Of a stretch of 64,000 nucleotides of DNA, positions 35,688 to 45,435 are shown in pieces. How positions within the stretch are numbered: position 1 is the stretch's first letter; each line of letters begins with the position of its first letter. The notes under the pieces were generated by a model. It saw only the letters and a program-made list of their open reading frames with translations. It was not told the origin of the DNA and ran no database searches. The translations under genes were made by a program, and so were the position numbers. The DNA comes from Nocardioides pini (GTDB taxonomy: Bacteria; Actinomycetota; Actinomycetes; Propionibacteriales; Nocardioidaceae), in assembly GCF_026712185.1 (NCBI RefSeq), contig NZ_JAPPUX010000001.1, forward strand, positions 1,178,001 through 1,242,000. The letters run 5' to 3'.

Positions 35688-36601
35688 GGGTCCCGCGCGG
35701 ATCCCGGCACCGGCACCGGCGTACGTCGCGTCCGCGTGGCCGCACCCACGCCGACCACCGCGACCACCAGTCCCAACAGCTGGGTCGGCGACAGGGTCTC
35801 GTCGAGCACCAGCCACGCGAGCACGGCGGTGACCGGCGGGCTCAGGAAGAACAGGCTGGCCGCGGCCCCCGAGCCGCCGCGCAGGACGAGCAGCGCGAGC
35901 AGCACGAGGCCGACGATCGAGTTCACGACCGCCAGGAACCCCACGGCCACGACCGCCTGCCGGGTGTCGGTCACCGGCCAGGCGCCCTCGGTGGCCCAGC
36001 CCAGCACGAGCAGCGGGGGAGCCGACACGGCGAACTGCGCCGCGGCCGACCACAGCAGGTCGGGCTGGGCGCCGATCCAGCGCTGGCCGAGCGTGCCGAG
36101 GCTGAGCGTGAGCATGCTCAGGCACCCGACCAGCACCGCGACCGGGCCGCCGGCGTGGTCGAGGTCCGCGCCGAGGACGAGCAGCACCCCGACGACGCCG
36201 GCGGCGAAGCCGGCGACCTGCAGCATCGAGACCCGCTCACCGAGGAGGGCGGCGGCCAGCAGGGCGGTCAGGACCGGGCTGAGCGCGTGGAGGAGGGACG
36301 CCAGCGTCGCCCCGAGGCCGAGGTCGAAGGCGACGTACATCAGGCCGAACTGGACGGCGTTCATCACGAAGCCGACGAGCGCGACCCGGCCCAGCGTGCG
36401 CCGGTCCATCCGCGTCGGGCGGCGCAGCGCGAGGGCCAGGCCGGTGGCGAGGAGCGCCGCGAGGACGAAGCGCCAGCCGAGCACCGTGAACGGCGCCGCC
36501 GCGTGGACCGCCGCCGGGCCGGAGATGTAGCCCGACGACCAGACCAGCACGAACGCCGCGGCGGGGACGAGGGGCAGGCTCGTTCCGGTCCGCGACGTCA
36601 C
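35663..36601 (-). CDS. EamA/DMT family transporter
   Basis: The 312-aa protein has ten hydrophobic segments arranged as two five-helix repeats. The start (LPLVPAAAFVLVWSSGYISG, LGWRFVLAALLATGLAL) is typical of EamA proteins. The second repeat ends GLVVAVVGVGAATRTRR. It starts at GTG 36601, six bases after TAGCGT, so it is leaderless. The substrate is unknown; relatives export amino acids or metabolites. Confidence 0.85.
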   Translation of the reverse strand: MTSRTGTSLPLVPAAAFVLVWSSGYISGPAAVHAAAPFTVLGWRFVLAALLATGLALALRRPTRMDRRTLGRVALVGFVMNAVQFGLMYVAFDLGLGATLASLLHALSPVLTALLAAALLGERVSMLQVAGFAAGVVGVLLVLGADLDHAGGPVAVLVGCLSMLTLSLGTLGQRWIGAQPDLLWSAAAQFAVSAPPLLVLGWATEGAWPVTDTRQAVVAVGFLAVVNSIVGLVLLALLVLRGGSGAAASLFFLSPPVTAVLAWLVLDETLSPTQLLGLVVAVVGVGAATRTRRTPVPVPGSARDPQDAVGTQ

Positions 36602-36728
36602 CGCTGCACGCTAGCGCCCCGACAGGGAGGCACCGGCCGTGCCCGCCGTGCGCCGGCGCCGGTTCGGTGCGGCAGCCCCCGCGTGGAAGAATGACCCGAC
36701 CCCGCCGTCGTACTCCCGAAAGCAGTCC

Positions 36729-38603
36729 GTGAGCCTCATCAACGCGCCGAAGCCGGGCTCGACCGACCCGTCGATCATCCGCAACTTCTGCATCATCGCG
36801 CACATCGACCACGGCAAGTCGACGCTCGCCGACCGGATGCTGCAGCTCACCGGCGTCGTCGACGAGCGGGCGTCGCGCGCGCAGTACCTCGACCGCATGG
36901 ACATCGAGCGCGAGCGCGGCATCACGATCAAGTCGCAGGCCGTGCGGATGCCCTGGACCGTGCCCCCCGACAACGCCGAGGGCGCCGAGCCCGGCACCTA
37001 CGTCCTCAACATGATCGACACCCCGGGCCACGTCGACTTCACCTACGAGGTCTCCCGCAGCCTCGAGGCGTGCGAGGCGGCGATCCTGCTGGTCGACGCC
37101 GCCCAGGGCATCGAGGCGCAGACCCTGGCCAACCTCTACCTGGCCATGGGCGCCGACCTGCACATCATCCCGGTGCTCAACAAGATCGACCTGCCGAGCG
37201 CCAACGTCGAGAAGTACGCCGCCGAGCTCGCCGGCCTGGTCGGCTGCGAGCCCGAGGAGGTGCTGCTGACCAGCGCCAAGACCGGGGTCGGGGTCGAGGC
37301 GCTCCTCAACGAGATCGTGAAGCAGACCCCGGCGCCGGTGGGCGACGCCGACGCCCCCGCGCGCGCCCTGATCTTCGACTCGGTCTACGACACCTACCGC
37401 GGCGTCGTCACCTACGTGCGGGTCGTCGACGGCAAGCTCAGCCACCGCGACCGGATCAAGATGATGTCGACCAACGCGGTCCACGAGATGCTCGAGGTGG
37501 GCGTGATCAGCCCGGAGCCGGTGAAGGCCGGGGAGATCGGCGTCGGCGAGGTCGGCTACCTCATCACCGGCGTGAAGGACGTGCGCCAGTCGCGCGTGGG
37601 TGACACGGTCACCTCCCAGCACCACGGCGCGACCGAGTCGCTCGGCGGCTACAAGCACCCCAACCCGATGGTCTACGCGGGCCTCTACCCGATCGACGGC
37701 GACGACTACCCGACGCTGCGCGACGCCCTGGAGAAGCTGCAGCTCAACGACGCGGCGCTGACCTACGAGCCGGAGACGTCCGGCGCGCTGGGCTTCGGCT
37801 TCCGCTGCGGCTTCCTCGGCCTGCTCCACATGGAGATCACCCGCGACCGGCTCGAGCGGGAGTTCAACCTCGACCTGATCTCGACGGCACCGAACGTGGT
37901 CTACCAGGTCGTCATGGACGACGGCACCGAGCACGAGGTCACCAACCCCAGCGAGTACCCCGACGGCAAGGTCGCCGAGGTCCGCGAGCCGGTCGTGAAG
38001 GCGACGATCCTCGCCCCGGCCGACTTCATCGGCACGATCATGGAGCTGTGCCAGCTCAAGCGCGGCAGCCTGCAGGGGATGGACTACCTCTCCGAGGACC
38101 GCGTCGAGATGCGCTACACGCTGCCGATGGGCGAGATCGTCTTCGACTTCTTCGACCAGCTGAAGTCGCGCACCAAGGGCTACGCCTCCCTCGACTACGA
38201 GCGCTCGGGCGAGCAGGCCGCCGACCTGGTCAAGGTCGACATCCTGCTGCAGGGGGAGCCGGTCGACGCGTTCAGCGCGATCATCCACCGCGACGCGGCC
38301 TACTCCTACGGCGTGATGATGGCCGGCAAGCTCAAGGACCTCATCCCGCGCCAGCAGTTCGAGGTGCCGATCCAGGCCGCCATCGGGGCGCGCGTGATCG
38401 CCCGCGAGACCATCCGCGCGATCCGCAAGGACGTCCTCGCCAAGTGCTACGGCGGTGACATCAGCCGCAAGCGCAAGCTGCTGGAGAAGCAGAAGGCCGG
38501 CAAGAAGCGGATGAAGAACATCGGCTCCGTCGAGGTGCCCCCGGAGGCCTTCGTCGCCGCGCTCTCGACCACGCAGCCGGCGGAGAAGTCCGGCAAGAAG
38601 TGA
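36729..38603 (+). CDS. lepA: Elongation factor 4 (back-translocating GTPase)
   Basis: The 624-aa translational GTPase acts on stalled ribosomes. G1 is [17 protein letters not shown], then [29 protein letters not shown] (G3) and LNKIDLPSA (G4). The LepA-specific C-terminus ([40 protein letters not shown]) is complete. The GTG at 36729 gives the usual short N-terminus ([20 protein letters not shown]). The following gene overlaps by 4 bp. Confidence 0.97.
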   Translation: MSLINAPKPGSTDPSIIRNFCIIAHIDHGKSTLADRMLQLTGVVDERASRAQYLDRMDIERERGITIKSQAVRMPWTVPPDNAEGAEPGTYVLNMIDTPGHVDFTYEVSRSLEACEAAILLVDAAQGIEAQTLANLYLAMGADLHIIPVLNKIDLPSANVEKYAAELAGLVGCEPEEVLLTSAKTGVGVEALLNEIVKQTPAPVGDADAPARALIFDSVYDTYRGVVTYVRVVDGKLSHRDRIKMMSTNAVHEMLEVGVISPEPVKAGEIGVGEVGYLITGVKDVRQSRVGDTVTSQHHGATESLGGYKHPNPMVYAGLYPIDGDDYPTLRDALEKLQLNDAALTYEPETSGALGFGFRCGFLGLLHMEITRDRLEREFNLDLISTAPNVVYQVVMDDGTEHEVTNPSEYPDGKVAEVREPVVKATILAPADFIGTIMELCQLKRGSLQGMDYLSEDRVEMRYTLPMGEIVFDFFDQLKSRTKGYASLDYERSGEQAADLVKVDILLQGEPVDAFSAIIHRDAAYSYGVMMAGKLKDLIPRQQFEVPIQAAIGARVIARETIRAIRKDVLAKCYGGDISRKRKLLEKQKAGKKRMKNIGSVEVPPEAFVAALSTTQPAEKSGKK

Positions 38604-39103
38604 CCGGCGCCCGGACGGTCCGTGCCGCCGACGTGCGGCCGACGCCGTGGGCCGACGGGGGCGGTACGACGCGCGAGCTGGCGGTCGCCGACGACGGTGC
38701 GTGGCGGATCAGCCTGGCCGACGTCGACCGCGACGGGCCGTTCTCGACGTTCGCCGGCCGCCACCGGGTGCTGACGGTGGTCGAGGGGTCGGTGCTCGAC
38801 CTGGTGGTCGACGGCGAGCCGCACGTGGTCGAGCCGCAGCGACCGTTCGCCTTCTCCGGCGACGCGAGCGCCGTGGGCTCGGTGCCCGAGGGCCCCGTGC
38901 GGGCCCTCAACGTGGTGGTCGACCCGGCCGTCGTCACGCCGTACGTCACGGTGCTCGAGCTGGGCCGCTCCTCGACGCTGCCGCTGGCCGACGACCAGGC
39001 GGCGTACGTCCTCACCGGCGGGCAGTCGGGCACCCTCGTGGTCGGGCCCGGCGAGGTCGAGGGCCGCTGCACGGTCGCGGTCGTGACCCTCGAGCGCTCC
39101 TGA
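38600..39103 (+). CDS. HutD/Ves family protein
   Basis: The 167-aa cupin-like protein has the family N-terminus [20 protein letters not shown] and the central [20 protein letters not shown], followed by LALNVVVDP-type beta strands. HutD proteins are linked to histidine utilisation and Ves to cold response, but no hut gene is present here. It starts at GTG 38600 inside the lepA stop, so it is translationally coupled to lepA. Confidence 0.8.
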   Translation: MTGARTVRAADVRPTPWADGGGTTRELAVADDGAWRISLADVDRDGPFSTFAGRHRVLTVVEGSVLDLVVDGEPHVVEPQRPFAFSGDASAVGSVPEGPVRALNVVVDPAVVTPYVTVLELGRSSTLPLADDQAAYVLTGGQSGTLVVGPGEVEGRCTVAVVTLERS

Positions 39104-39140
39104 CGGCGCCTCCGCGCGCCGCGTCGGGCACAGTGGTCGG

Positions 39141-39470
39141 GTGGCCACCTGGCAGGACGTCGAGGAGATCGCCCTCGGGCTCGAGGGTGCCCGCGCAGCG
39201 CTGTCGCACTCCGGCGACCCCGCCGTCGAGGTCGGCCGGCACCCGTTCGCCCGGCTCAGGTGGGACGACGAAGGCCGTGAGCTCCTCCAGGTCTGGTCCT
39301 TCGACCTCGACTCCGAGGCGGCGCTCGCCGACCGCCCGGAGACGTTCGTCAGGGTGGACACGTTCGCGGTCAAGGCGTCGGTGTGGGCGCGCCTCGACCG
39401 GCTCGACCGCACCGAGCTGACCGAGCTCCTCACCGACTCGTGGAGGGCCCGCAGGGGCGTGCGCGGGTAG
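39141..39470 (+). CDS. MmcQ/YjbR family protein
   Basis: The 109-aa protein fits the MmcQ/YjbR (CyaY-like, double-wing) family: TWQDVEEIALGLEGARAALS, EVGRHPFARLRWDDEGRELL, DRPETFVRVDTF and a helical end LLTDSWRARRGVRG. Family members may bind DNA, but no role is established. It starts at GTG 39141. The convergent gene ends 2 bp after its stop. Confidence 0.8.
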   Translation: MATWQDVEEIALGLEGARAALSHSGDPAVEVGRHPFARLRWDDEGRELLQVWSFDLDSEAALADRPETFVRVDTFAVKASVWARLDRLDRTELTELLTDSWRARRGVRG

Positions 39471-39471
39471 C

Positions 39472-40032
39472 TCAGGCGGCGGGCGCCCACCCCGGGTCGC
39501 GGCCGAGCCGGGCCAGGAGCCGGTCGGACGCCGAGGCGTCGTCGGGCACCGGGACCGCCTCGGCGCACACGCCGTCGGAGTAGAGCGCGTCGCCCCACCC
39601 GTCGGCGGTCCGGTGCAGGGCGGCCGCCTCCTCGTCGGTGACCGACCACTCCTGGCCGGTCGCCCGCGCGATGTCGGAGCCGTGGACGACGAGGTCCCAG
39701 CCGTAGAAGTCGGCCATCGTGGCGGCGATCGTCGTCCGCCCGAAGTAGCCGTCGTACTCCTTCTCCGCCACGCCGTCACGCGACAGCACCTCGGCCACGG
39801 CGGCCGCGTGCTCGCGCCAGGCGGACGGCAGGTCGGCCAGGTCCGGTGCCGGCCCGGGGGAGAGGTCCTGCCGCTCGAGGAAGTCGCGCTCGGTCTCGAT
39901 GGCGTGCACGACGACGTCGCGGACGGTCCAGTCGTCGCACGGGGTGGGTGCGTCCCACCTCCCGTCGGCCCGGTCGAGGATGGTGGCGAACGCGTCGGCC
40001 CGCGCGGTGAAGTCCTGTGCACTCGTGGTCAT
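39472..40032 (-). CDS. TIGR03086 / DinB-like metal-binding protein
   Basis: The 186-aa four-helix protein matches the TIGR03086/maleylpyruvate-isomerase-like group. It has a conserved N-terminus WDAPTPCDDWTVRDVVVHAI with the first metal histidine and DFYGWDLVVHGSDIARATGQ with the second. The C-terminal GDALYSDGVCAEAVPVPDDA is also typical. Relatives are mycothiol- or bacillithiol-dependent enzymes, which fits an actinobacterium, but no substrate is known. It is divergent from an AraC gene 51 bp away. Confidence 0.82.
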   Translation of the reverse strand: MTTSAQDFTARADAFATILDRADGRWDAPTPCDDWTVRDVVVHAIETERDFLERQDLSPGPAPDLADLPSAWREHAAAVAEVLSRDGVAEKEYDGYFGRTTIAATMADFYGWDLVVHGSDIARATGQEWSVTDEEAAALHRTADGWGDALYSDGVCAEAVPVPDDASASDRLLARLGRDPGWAPAA

Positions 40033-40083
40033 GCCCCGACGATCGCACCGGGGCTGTCGGTGGCTCTTGTGATAATCCGACAC

Positions 40084-40935
40084 ATGACGGAGCAGGCCGC
40101 GCCGCACCCGGTGGACCCGATCGACCGGGCCCACCTCACCGGGGTCAGCCGGCCGTCCCCGCCGATCCACCGCTACGCGCCGAGCGCGCACCTCACCGAG
40201 CTGGTCGACCGCTACTGGATCCCGGTGTGGTCGCTGGCCGAGCCGTCGACCCAGAGCACCCTCCAGCACCCGGTCTGCCTGGTGGTCGTCAGCGACACCT
40301 ACGCCAGGTTCTACGGCGTCAGCCGCGGGCGCTCGAGCGTGACGCTGGAGGGGGACGGCTGGGCGGTCGGCACGATGCTGCGCCCGGCCGCCGGCCGGCT
40401 GGTGCTCGGCCGGTCCGTCGCGGAGGTGACCGACACCTGGGTGGACCTGGGCGACCTCCTGGCCGGCGGTCGGGCGGAGCGCGCCCTCGTCCACGGCATC
40501 CGCACCGCGATGGCGGCCGACCCGCACGACCCGGGCGCCCACCTCGCCGCGATCTCCCACGTCGAGGCGTGGCTGGCCACGCACCTGCCGGTCGACGCGC
40601 CCGGCCGGCTGGTCAACCGGCTGGTCGCGTGGCTGGGCGACCACCCGGAGGTCACCCGGGTCGACGAGCTGGCCCGTGAGGCGGGCCTGTCCGAGCGCAG
40701 CCTGCAGCGGCTGGTCGAGCAGCGCATCGGGCTGAGCCCGAAGTGGCTCCTGCAGCGGCGCCGCCTCCACGACGCGGTCGAGGCGCTCAAGGCCGGCCGC
40801 GGCACCCTCGCCGAGGTGGCCGCCGACCTGGGCTACGCCGACCAGGCCCACTTCACCCACGACTTCCGCACCGTCACGGGCATGACGCCGGGGGAGTACC
40901 TCAAGGACCAGCCCGTCAGGGCGCCTCGCGGCTGA
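40084..40935 (+). CDS. AraC family transcriptional regulator
   Basis: The 283-aa protein has an N-terminal DUF6597-like sensor (RYAPSAHLTELVDRYWIPVW, TMLRPAAGRLVLG) and a C-terminal AraC HTH pair at about residues 185-275: VDELAREAGLSERSLQRLVE, RRRLHDAVEALKAG, LAEVAADLGYADQAHFTHDF, TGMTPGEYLK. GATAAT ends 7 bases before the ATG, so it is leaderless. It may control the divergent TIGR03086 gene. Its end overlaps the next convergent gene by 20 bp. Confidence 0.88.
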   Translation: MTEQAAPHPVDPIDRAHLTGVSRPSPPIHRYAPSAHLTELVDRYWIPVWSLAEPSTQSTLQHPVCLVVVSDTYARFYGVSRGRSSVTLEGDGWAVGTMLRPAAGRLVLGRSVAEVTDTWVDLGDLLAGGRAERALVHGIRTAMAADPHDPGAHLAAISHVEAWLATHLPVDAPGRLVNRLVAWLGDHPEVTRVDELAREAGLSERSLQRLVEQRIGLSPKWLLQRRRLHDAVEALKAGRGTLAEVAADLGYADQAHFTHDFRTVTGMTPGEYLKDQPVRAPRG

Positions 40936-42004
40936 CCGTCACCTCGGTGACCGTGATGCCGAGCGCCGACTCGAGCGCGGCCACCGGCTCGTCGAGCTCC
41001 GCCCTGCGCGGCCGCCTGGTGCGTGCGAGCCAGGTGACCTCGAGGGGCCGGCGCCTCGCCGTGCCCGCGGCCCGCCAGAAGCCGGTGATCCGGCCGTCGA
41101 CGAGCAGCGGCGGCAGCAGCATCCCGTTGGACTCGTTCCACAGGCGCCGGTGGTGCTCGGGCGTCACGAACCGGTCCCGGGCCTTGGAGTCGTAGCCGCA
41201 GAGCAGGGCGTCGAACTCCGGCAGCAGGCGCACGCCGGGCAGCTCGCGCGGGGGCGGGGCGTCCGGCAGGTCGACGTACGCCCTGCCGTCCGGTCCGTCC
41301 AGCTCGACGGTGTCGAGCCCGGCGAGGCCCTCCTCGACGGCCTTGAGCGGGATCCCGGCCCACCAGGCGACGTCCTGGCGCGACGAGGGTCCGTGGGCGC
41401 GCAGGTGCAGGCGTACGACGTCGGCGAGCGTGGCCGGCCCGGTGCGGTCGAACGTGCGGTAGACCGGCTTGCCCTGCCCCTCCCAGCGGTCGCCCGACGC
41501 CGGCCTGCGGACGAGGGCTCCGTGGGCGAAGCCGAGGTAGCGGCCGGGCCCGGCGGCGGCCGCCTCCCGCGCGGCGGGTGCGTGGCGTCCGAGCCAGTCG
41601 TCGACGTGGGCGCGGAGCTCGTCGGGGGTGCGCCACTCCCGGGCCCAGGCCTCGACGGAGGTCCAGAGCTCGGCGAGCTGCGCGTCGCTGATGCCCAGGA
41701 TCCGGGCCCAGCGCTGGTGCTGACCGACCCGCGTGGCCTCGGCGAGCACCGTGTAGACGTCGGGGTCGGCGGTGTGGACCGTGCCGCGGATCGTGCTGCC
41801 GCGGACGATCTCGCCGGCGTCGTAGGCGGCGGTGATCTCGGCGTGGGTGACGCCGGGGAACCGCGCGCCGAGGCCGATGAACGCCGACCGCGCCGTCTGG
41901 GTCTGCAGGTCGCCGATCGCGTGCACCCGCCCCGCCACCGTGCCGGGGTCGTCGGGGAACTGCCGGGCCAGCGAGCCGGCGGCCAGGTCGTCCCAGCTGA
42001 GCAT
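40916..42004 (-). CDS. Winged-helix DNA-binding domain protein (HTH_42, YcaQ/AlkX-like)
   Basis: The 362-aa protein belongs to the HTH_42 family. It has GRVHAIGDLQTQTARSAFIG, RGSTIRGTVHTADPDVYTVL, VYRTFDRTGPATLADVVRLH, HGPSSRQDVAWWAGIPLKAV and LLPEFDALLCGYDSKARDRF, then NGMLLPPLLVDGRITGFWR. Some relatives act as DNA glycosylases on crosslinks and bulky lesions; the DNA-repair role here is inference. It is leaderless: TAGGCT (42011-42016) ends 6 bases before the ATG, and its TAG is the stop of the upstream lyase gene. Confidence 0.82.
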   Translation of the reverse strand: MLSWDDLAAGSLARQFPDDPGTVAGRVHAIGDLQTQTARSAFIGLGARFPGVTHAEITAAYDAGEIVRGSTIRGTVHTADPDVYTVLAEATRVGQHQRWARILGISDAQLAELWTSVEAWAREWRTPDELRAHVDDWLGRHAPAAREAAAAGPGRYLGFAHGALVRRPASGDRWEGQGKPVYRTFDRTGPATLADVVRLHLRAHGPSSRQDVAWWAGIPLKAVEEGLAGLDTVELDGPDGRAYVDLPDAPPPRELPGVRLLPEFDALLCGYDSKARDRFVTPEHHRRLWNESNGMLLPPLLVDGRITGFWRAAGTARRRPLEVTWLARTRRPRRAELDEPVAALESALGITVTEVTVSREAP

Positions 42005-42010
42005 GCGGTC

Positions 42011-42016
42011 AGCCTA
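42011..42016 (-). promoter_or_regulatory. -10 box TAGGCT formed from the lyase stop codon
   Basis: On the minus strand the lyase ends TAG, and GCT completes a TAGGCT box 6 bases before the next ATG. The downstream gene thus has a leaderless promoter without extra intergenic space. Confidence 0.6.
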
Positions 42017-42922
42017 GGGCGCCGGGAACCCGCCTGCCCTGAGCAGCGCGCCGGGCAGGCGCTTGCCGAGCCGCTCCTCGAGCCACGCGGTCGTGGCGGT
42101 GGTGGTCGCGAGGTCCAGGCCGGTGCTCACGCCCATCCGGTCGAAGAGGTAGACGAGGTCCTCGGTGGCCACGTTGCCGGTGGCGTTCGGCGCGAACGGG
42201 CAGCCACCCGTCCCGCCGATGCTGGCGTCGAGGGTGCGGACCCCTGCGGCGTGGGCGGCGACGGCGTTGGCCACGCCGGTGTGGCGGGTGTCGTGGAGGT
42301 GCAGCCGCAGGGGCACGTCGGCGCCGGCGACCTCAACGGCCAGGGCAAGCCGGGACGTGACCGCGGTGGGCACCGCGACGCCGATCGTGTCGGCGAGGGC
42401 GAGCTCGTCGGGCCCGGCGTCGGCGACGCGCGCGAGCACCTCGCGCAGCCGCTCCTCGGGGACCTCGCCCTCGAACGGGCAGCCGAAGGCCGCGCCGACC
42501 GTGACCGTCGTCAGCACACCCGACTCCCGGGCCCGCCCGACGAGCGCCGCGGCCTGCCGGCACGCGTCCTCGGTGGTGACGCCCTGGTTGCGGAGGCAGA
42601 AGGTGTCGGTGGCCACGACCACGACGTCGACCTCGTGCACCCCCGCGGCCAGCGCCCGGTCGAGCCCCCGGTCGTTCATGACGAGGCCGGCGTAGCTGAC
42701 GCCCTCGGGTCGGGGGAGCGCGGCCATCACCTCGTCGGCGTCGGCCATCTGGGGGACGCGCGCGGGGTTGACGAAGCTGGTGACCTCGATGCGCCGGGAC
42801 CCGGCTCGCACCGCGCGCTCGACGAGCTCGACCTTGTTGGCGGTCGACAGCACGGCGCTCTCGTTCTGCAGCCCGTCCCGCGGGGCCATCTCCACGATGG
42901 CGACCGCGTCCGTCGCGGTCAT
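42014..42922 (-). CDS. HMG-CoA lyase-like enzyme of the hydantoinase operon
   Basis: The 302-aa DRE-TIM metallolyase splits 3-hydroxy-3-methylacyl-CoA compounds such as HMG-CoA or citramalyl-CoA. Landmarks are VEMAPRDGLQNESAVLSTAN, RRIEVTSFVNPARVPQMADA, GAAFGCPFEGEVP, LALADTIGVAVP and LHLHDTRHTGVANAVAA. The active-site loop is GGTGGCPFAPNATGNVATED, where relatives usually have G in place of the N. Its start overlaps the amidase stop by 4 bp. In this operon it probably cleaves the CoA ester formed by the CaiB-type transferase. The true substrate is unknown. Confidence 0.85.
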   Translation of the reverse strand: MTATDAVAIVEMAPRDGLQNESAVLSTANKVELVERAVRAGSRRIEVTSFVNPARVPQMADADEVMAALPRPEGVSYAGLVMNDRGLDRALAAGVHEVDVVVVATDTFCLRNQGVTTEDACRQAAALVGRARESGVLTTVTVGAAFGCPFEGEVPEERLREVLARVADAGPDELALADTIGVAVPTAVTSRLALAVEVAGADVPLRLHLHDTRHTGVANAVAAHAAGVRTLDASIGGTGGCPFAPNATGNVATEDLVYLFDRMGVSTGLDLATTTATTAWLEERLGKRLPGALLRAGGFPAP

Positions 42923-43554
42923 CGGTCCGCGCCCCGGGCCGCACCGGCGAGGTAGTCGACGGCGGTCACCTCGTCCACCACCTCGGCGTACTTGGCCGCC
43001 AGGTCGCGGAGGTTGGACTCGTGCGGCTCCGGGCCGCGGTCGCCGACCGCGTCCGCCACGACGAGCGGGACGAACCCGTGCTGGATCGCGTCGACCGTCG
43101 TCGCCCGGACGCACCCGCTGGTGCTGACCCCGACGACGACGACCGTGTCCACGCCCCGGGCGTGCAGGGTGGAGGCGAGCGACGTGCCGAAGAACGCGCT
43201 GGCGTACTGCTTCACGACCACCAGCTCGCCGTCAGTGGGGGCGACCGGAGGCATCAGCTCGCCCATCGGGCCGTCGCCGACCAACGCCCGCAGGGCGGGG
43301 ACCTTGCGGAAGAACACCCCGCCGTCCACGCCACCGGCGCTGTAGCGCACGCGGGTGTGCACCACGGGCACCCCGGCCTGCCGGGCGGCGCCCAGCACCC
43401 GGGCCGCGGCGTGCAGGCAGTGGTCGTCCGGCAGGCACAGCCCGCTGGCGGGGTCGAAGTAGGCCCGCATCATGTCGACGGCCAGCACGACCGGGGACGT
43501 GCCCGGCCGGAGCGATCCTCCGAAGGGGTCGGCGGACGTGAGGTCGTCAGCCAC
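42919..43554 (-). CDS. Isochorismatase-superfamily amidohydrolase (N-carbamoylsarcosine amidase-like)
   Basis: The 211-aa cysteine hydrolase has the complete Asp-Lys-Cys triad: Asp27 in VVLAVDMMRAYFD, Lys115 in ELVVVKQYASAFFGTSL and Cys148 in VVVGVSTSGCVRATTVDA, with the usual preceding cis-peptide loop. N-carbamoylsarcosine amidase, maleamate amidase and nicotinamidase share this fold. Directly after HyuA/HyuB, the likely job is removing a carbamoyl or amide group from the ring-opened product. It starts at GTG 43554, 6 bp after the HyuB stop. Confidence 0.85.
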   Translation of the reverse strand: MADDLTSADPFGGSLRPGTSPVVLAVDMMRAYFDPASGLCLPDDHCLHAAARVLGAARQAGVPVVHTRVRYSAGGVDGGVFFRKVPALRALVGDGPMGELMPPVAPTDGELVVVKQYASAFFGTSLASTLHARGVDTVVVVGVSTSGCVRATTVDAIQHGFVPLVVADAVGDRGPEPHESNLRDLAAKYAEVVDEVTAVDYLAGAARGADR

Positions 43555-43560
43555 GCCGGG

Positions 43561-45432
43561 TCACCGGGGCACCGGGGGGCGCGGCGCGGGCAGGCCGGTC
43601 TCCTCGAGCGACCGCTCGAGGATCGTCTCCAGCGGCGGCCCCATGTCGAAGGTCGGCAGCGGGTGGGGCCGGTCGGCGTCCAGGGTGGCGCGCAGCGACT
43701 CGGTGGCGTCACTGTCCACGGTGCCGGACCCGTCGCACACCACGCCGTAGCGGCGCGCACCGTCCGCGCTCACCAGGCCGCGCCGGACCTCCAGGCCGAC
43801 CAGGTCGGGGTCACGCGCCAGCGGGTCGCCCCACCCGCCGCCGCCCCAGGTGACGAAGTGCAGCAGGTCGCCGCGGCCGACGGGCACGTCGTGGACCTTG
43901 CTGCCCAGGACCTCGGTCGTGCCGTCGGCCCGCTCGATCCACTTGCGGCCACGCGCGCCGGGCTCCCCGCCGTTGACCCCCCAGGGGTAGGTGAGCCACC
44001 GGTCGTCGTGGATGGCGATGGTGCCGGCCTCGAGGAAGCGGTAGGCGACGTCGACGCCGTTGCCGCCGCGGTGCAGCCCCGCGCCGCCGGTGTCGGCGAC
44101 GGTCTCCCAGCGCTCGATGCGCAGCGGGTAGTAGGACTCGAGGTACTCGCACGGGATGTTGACGAAGGACGGCCACAGCGAGTGGCCGTCGGGGCCGTCC
44201 CCGATCGGCCGGCCGGGGATGCCGCCGAAGCCGATGGAGTAGAGCTGGAACCACTCGCCCTTGCGGTCGCCGTCGCCGTACGTGCCGGAGTACATGAAGT
44301 GCGGCGAGGAGGAGAACCCGGCGGCGTTCAGCAGGTCGGGGTTGGTCTGCCCCAGCAGCCCGCCGAAGAGGTCGAACACGCGGCCGATGCCGTGGTTGCG
44401 CGCGTTCAGCGCGGCCGGGTACTGCGGCTTCCAGAACGAGTCGTCGGGGATCTCGACGTCGACGAGCGGGTAGAAGCCGTCGTTCCACAGGATCTGAGGG
44501 TCCGCCACGGTGATCATGTAGATCCCGAAGAACATCCGGACCAGGTTCTCGTTGATGTAGTAGTTGATCGGCCCCTGCGCCTGCGGGCTGCTGCCGGTGA
44601 AGTCGAGCAGCACCTTGTCGCCGGTGCGGGTCAGGCTCAGCTTGAGCTCGTAGGGGCCGTAGCCGAGGCCGTCGTCGCAGATGTAGTCGGTGAAGGAGAG
44701 GGTCTTCCCCTCCTCGAACACCATGGCCAGGAGCGTCTTCATGGCTCGGTAGTTGCGGTCGAGCAGCGCCTCGAGTGCCGAGTTGTAGGTGTCGACGCCG
44801 AAGCGGGCGCACAGCTCCTGGACCCGGCGGGCGGCGGTGCGGCAGGCGGCCACGATCCCGTTGAGGTCGGCGCGGTTCCAGTCGGGCTTGCGGACCTGGT
44901 TGAGGATGATCCGCAGCGCGTCGTCGTCGAGGACGCCCGCCTTGTAGAGCCGGAAGGGCGGGATGACGACGCCCTCCTCGTAGATGGTGCGCGCGTCGGT
45001 GGGCATCGACGCGGGCGTCTTGCCGCCGACGTCGGACATGTGGCCGAACATCGACGACCAGCCGACGATGCGGCCCTCGAAGAAGATCGGCATGACGACC
45101 AGCCAGTCGTTGGCGTGGCTGATCGCCGCGCCGCAGGAGTAGGGGTCCGACGTCAGCAGCACGTCGCCCTCCTCGATCGTGCCGTCGAAGTTGTCGAGGA
45201 AGTCGGGGATGGACAGGCCGAACTGCCCGACCATCATCTTGCCGTCGCGGTTGGCGATGAGCGGGAACTCGTCGTGCTGCTCGCGGATGCCGGGCGAGAG
45301 CGCCGTGCGGAACAGCACCTCGTCCATCTCGTAGCGGGCGTTGCGCAGGGCGTTCTCGACGAGGTCGAGCGTCACCAGGTCGACGTCGACCTGCTGCATC
45401 GGGGAGGTGTTGGTCTCGATCAGGCGTGCCAT
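43561..45432 (-). CDS. hyuB: Hydantoinase B/oxoprolinase family subunit
   Basis: The 623-aa subunit has the HyuB family pattern: VDLVTLDLVENALRNARYEM at the start, QHDEFPLIANRDGKMMVGQF, LLTSDPYSCGAAISHANDWL and FFEGRIVGWSSMFGHMSDVG. GPINYYINENLVRMFFGIYM and a C-terminal GGGGWGDPLARDPDLVGLEV follow. With HyuA it forms an ATP-dependent cyclic amidase (N-methylhydantoinase, 5-oxoprolinase, caprolactamase or acetophenone-carboxylase-like). The gap to HyuA is 3 bp, so the two are coupled. I cannot choose among these substrates from sequence. Confidence 0.92.
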   Translation of the reverse strand: MARLIETNTSPMQQVDVDLVTLDLVENALRNARYEMDEVLFRTALSPGIREQHDEFPLIANRDGKMMVGQFGLSIPDFLDNFDGTIEEGDVLLTSDPYSCGAAISHANDWLVVMPIFFEGRIVGWSSMFGHMSDVGGKTPASMPTDARTIYEEGVVIPPFRLYKAGVLDDDALRIILNQVRKPDWNRADLNGIVAACRTAARRVQELCARFGVDTYNSALEALLDRNYRAMKTLLAMVFEEGKTLSFTDYICDDGLGYGPYELKLSLTRTGDKVLLDFTGSSPQAQGPINYYINENLVRMFFGIYMITVADPQILWNDGFYPLVDVEIPDDSFWKPQYPAALNARNHGIGRVFDLFGGLLGQTNPDLLNAAGFSSSPHFMYSGTYGDGDRKGEWFQLYSIGFGGIPGRPIGDGPDGHSLWPSFVNIPCEYLESYYPLRIERWETVADTGGAGLHRGGNGVDVAYRFLEAGTIAIHDDRWLTYPWGVNGGEPGARGRKWIERADGTTEVLGSKVHDVPVGRGDLLHFVTWGGGGWGDPLARDPDLVGLEVRRGLVSADGARRYGVVCDGSGTVDSDATESLRATLDADRPHPLPTFDMGPPLETILERSLEETGLPAPRPPVPR

Positions 45433-45435
45433 GGC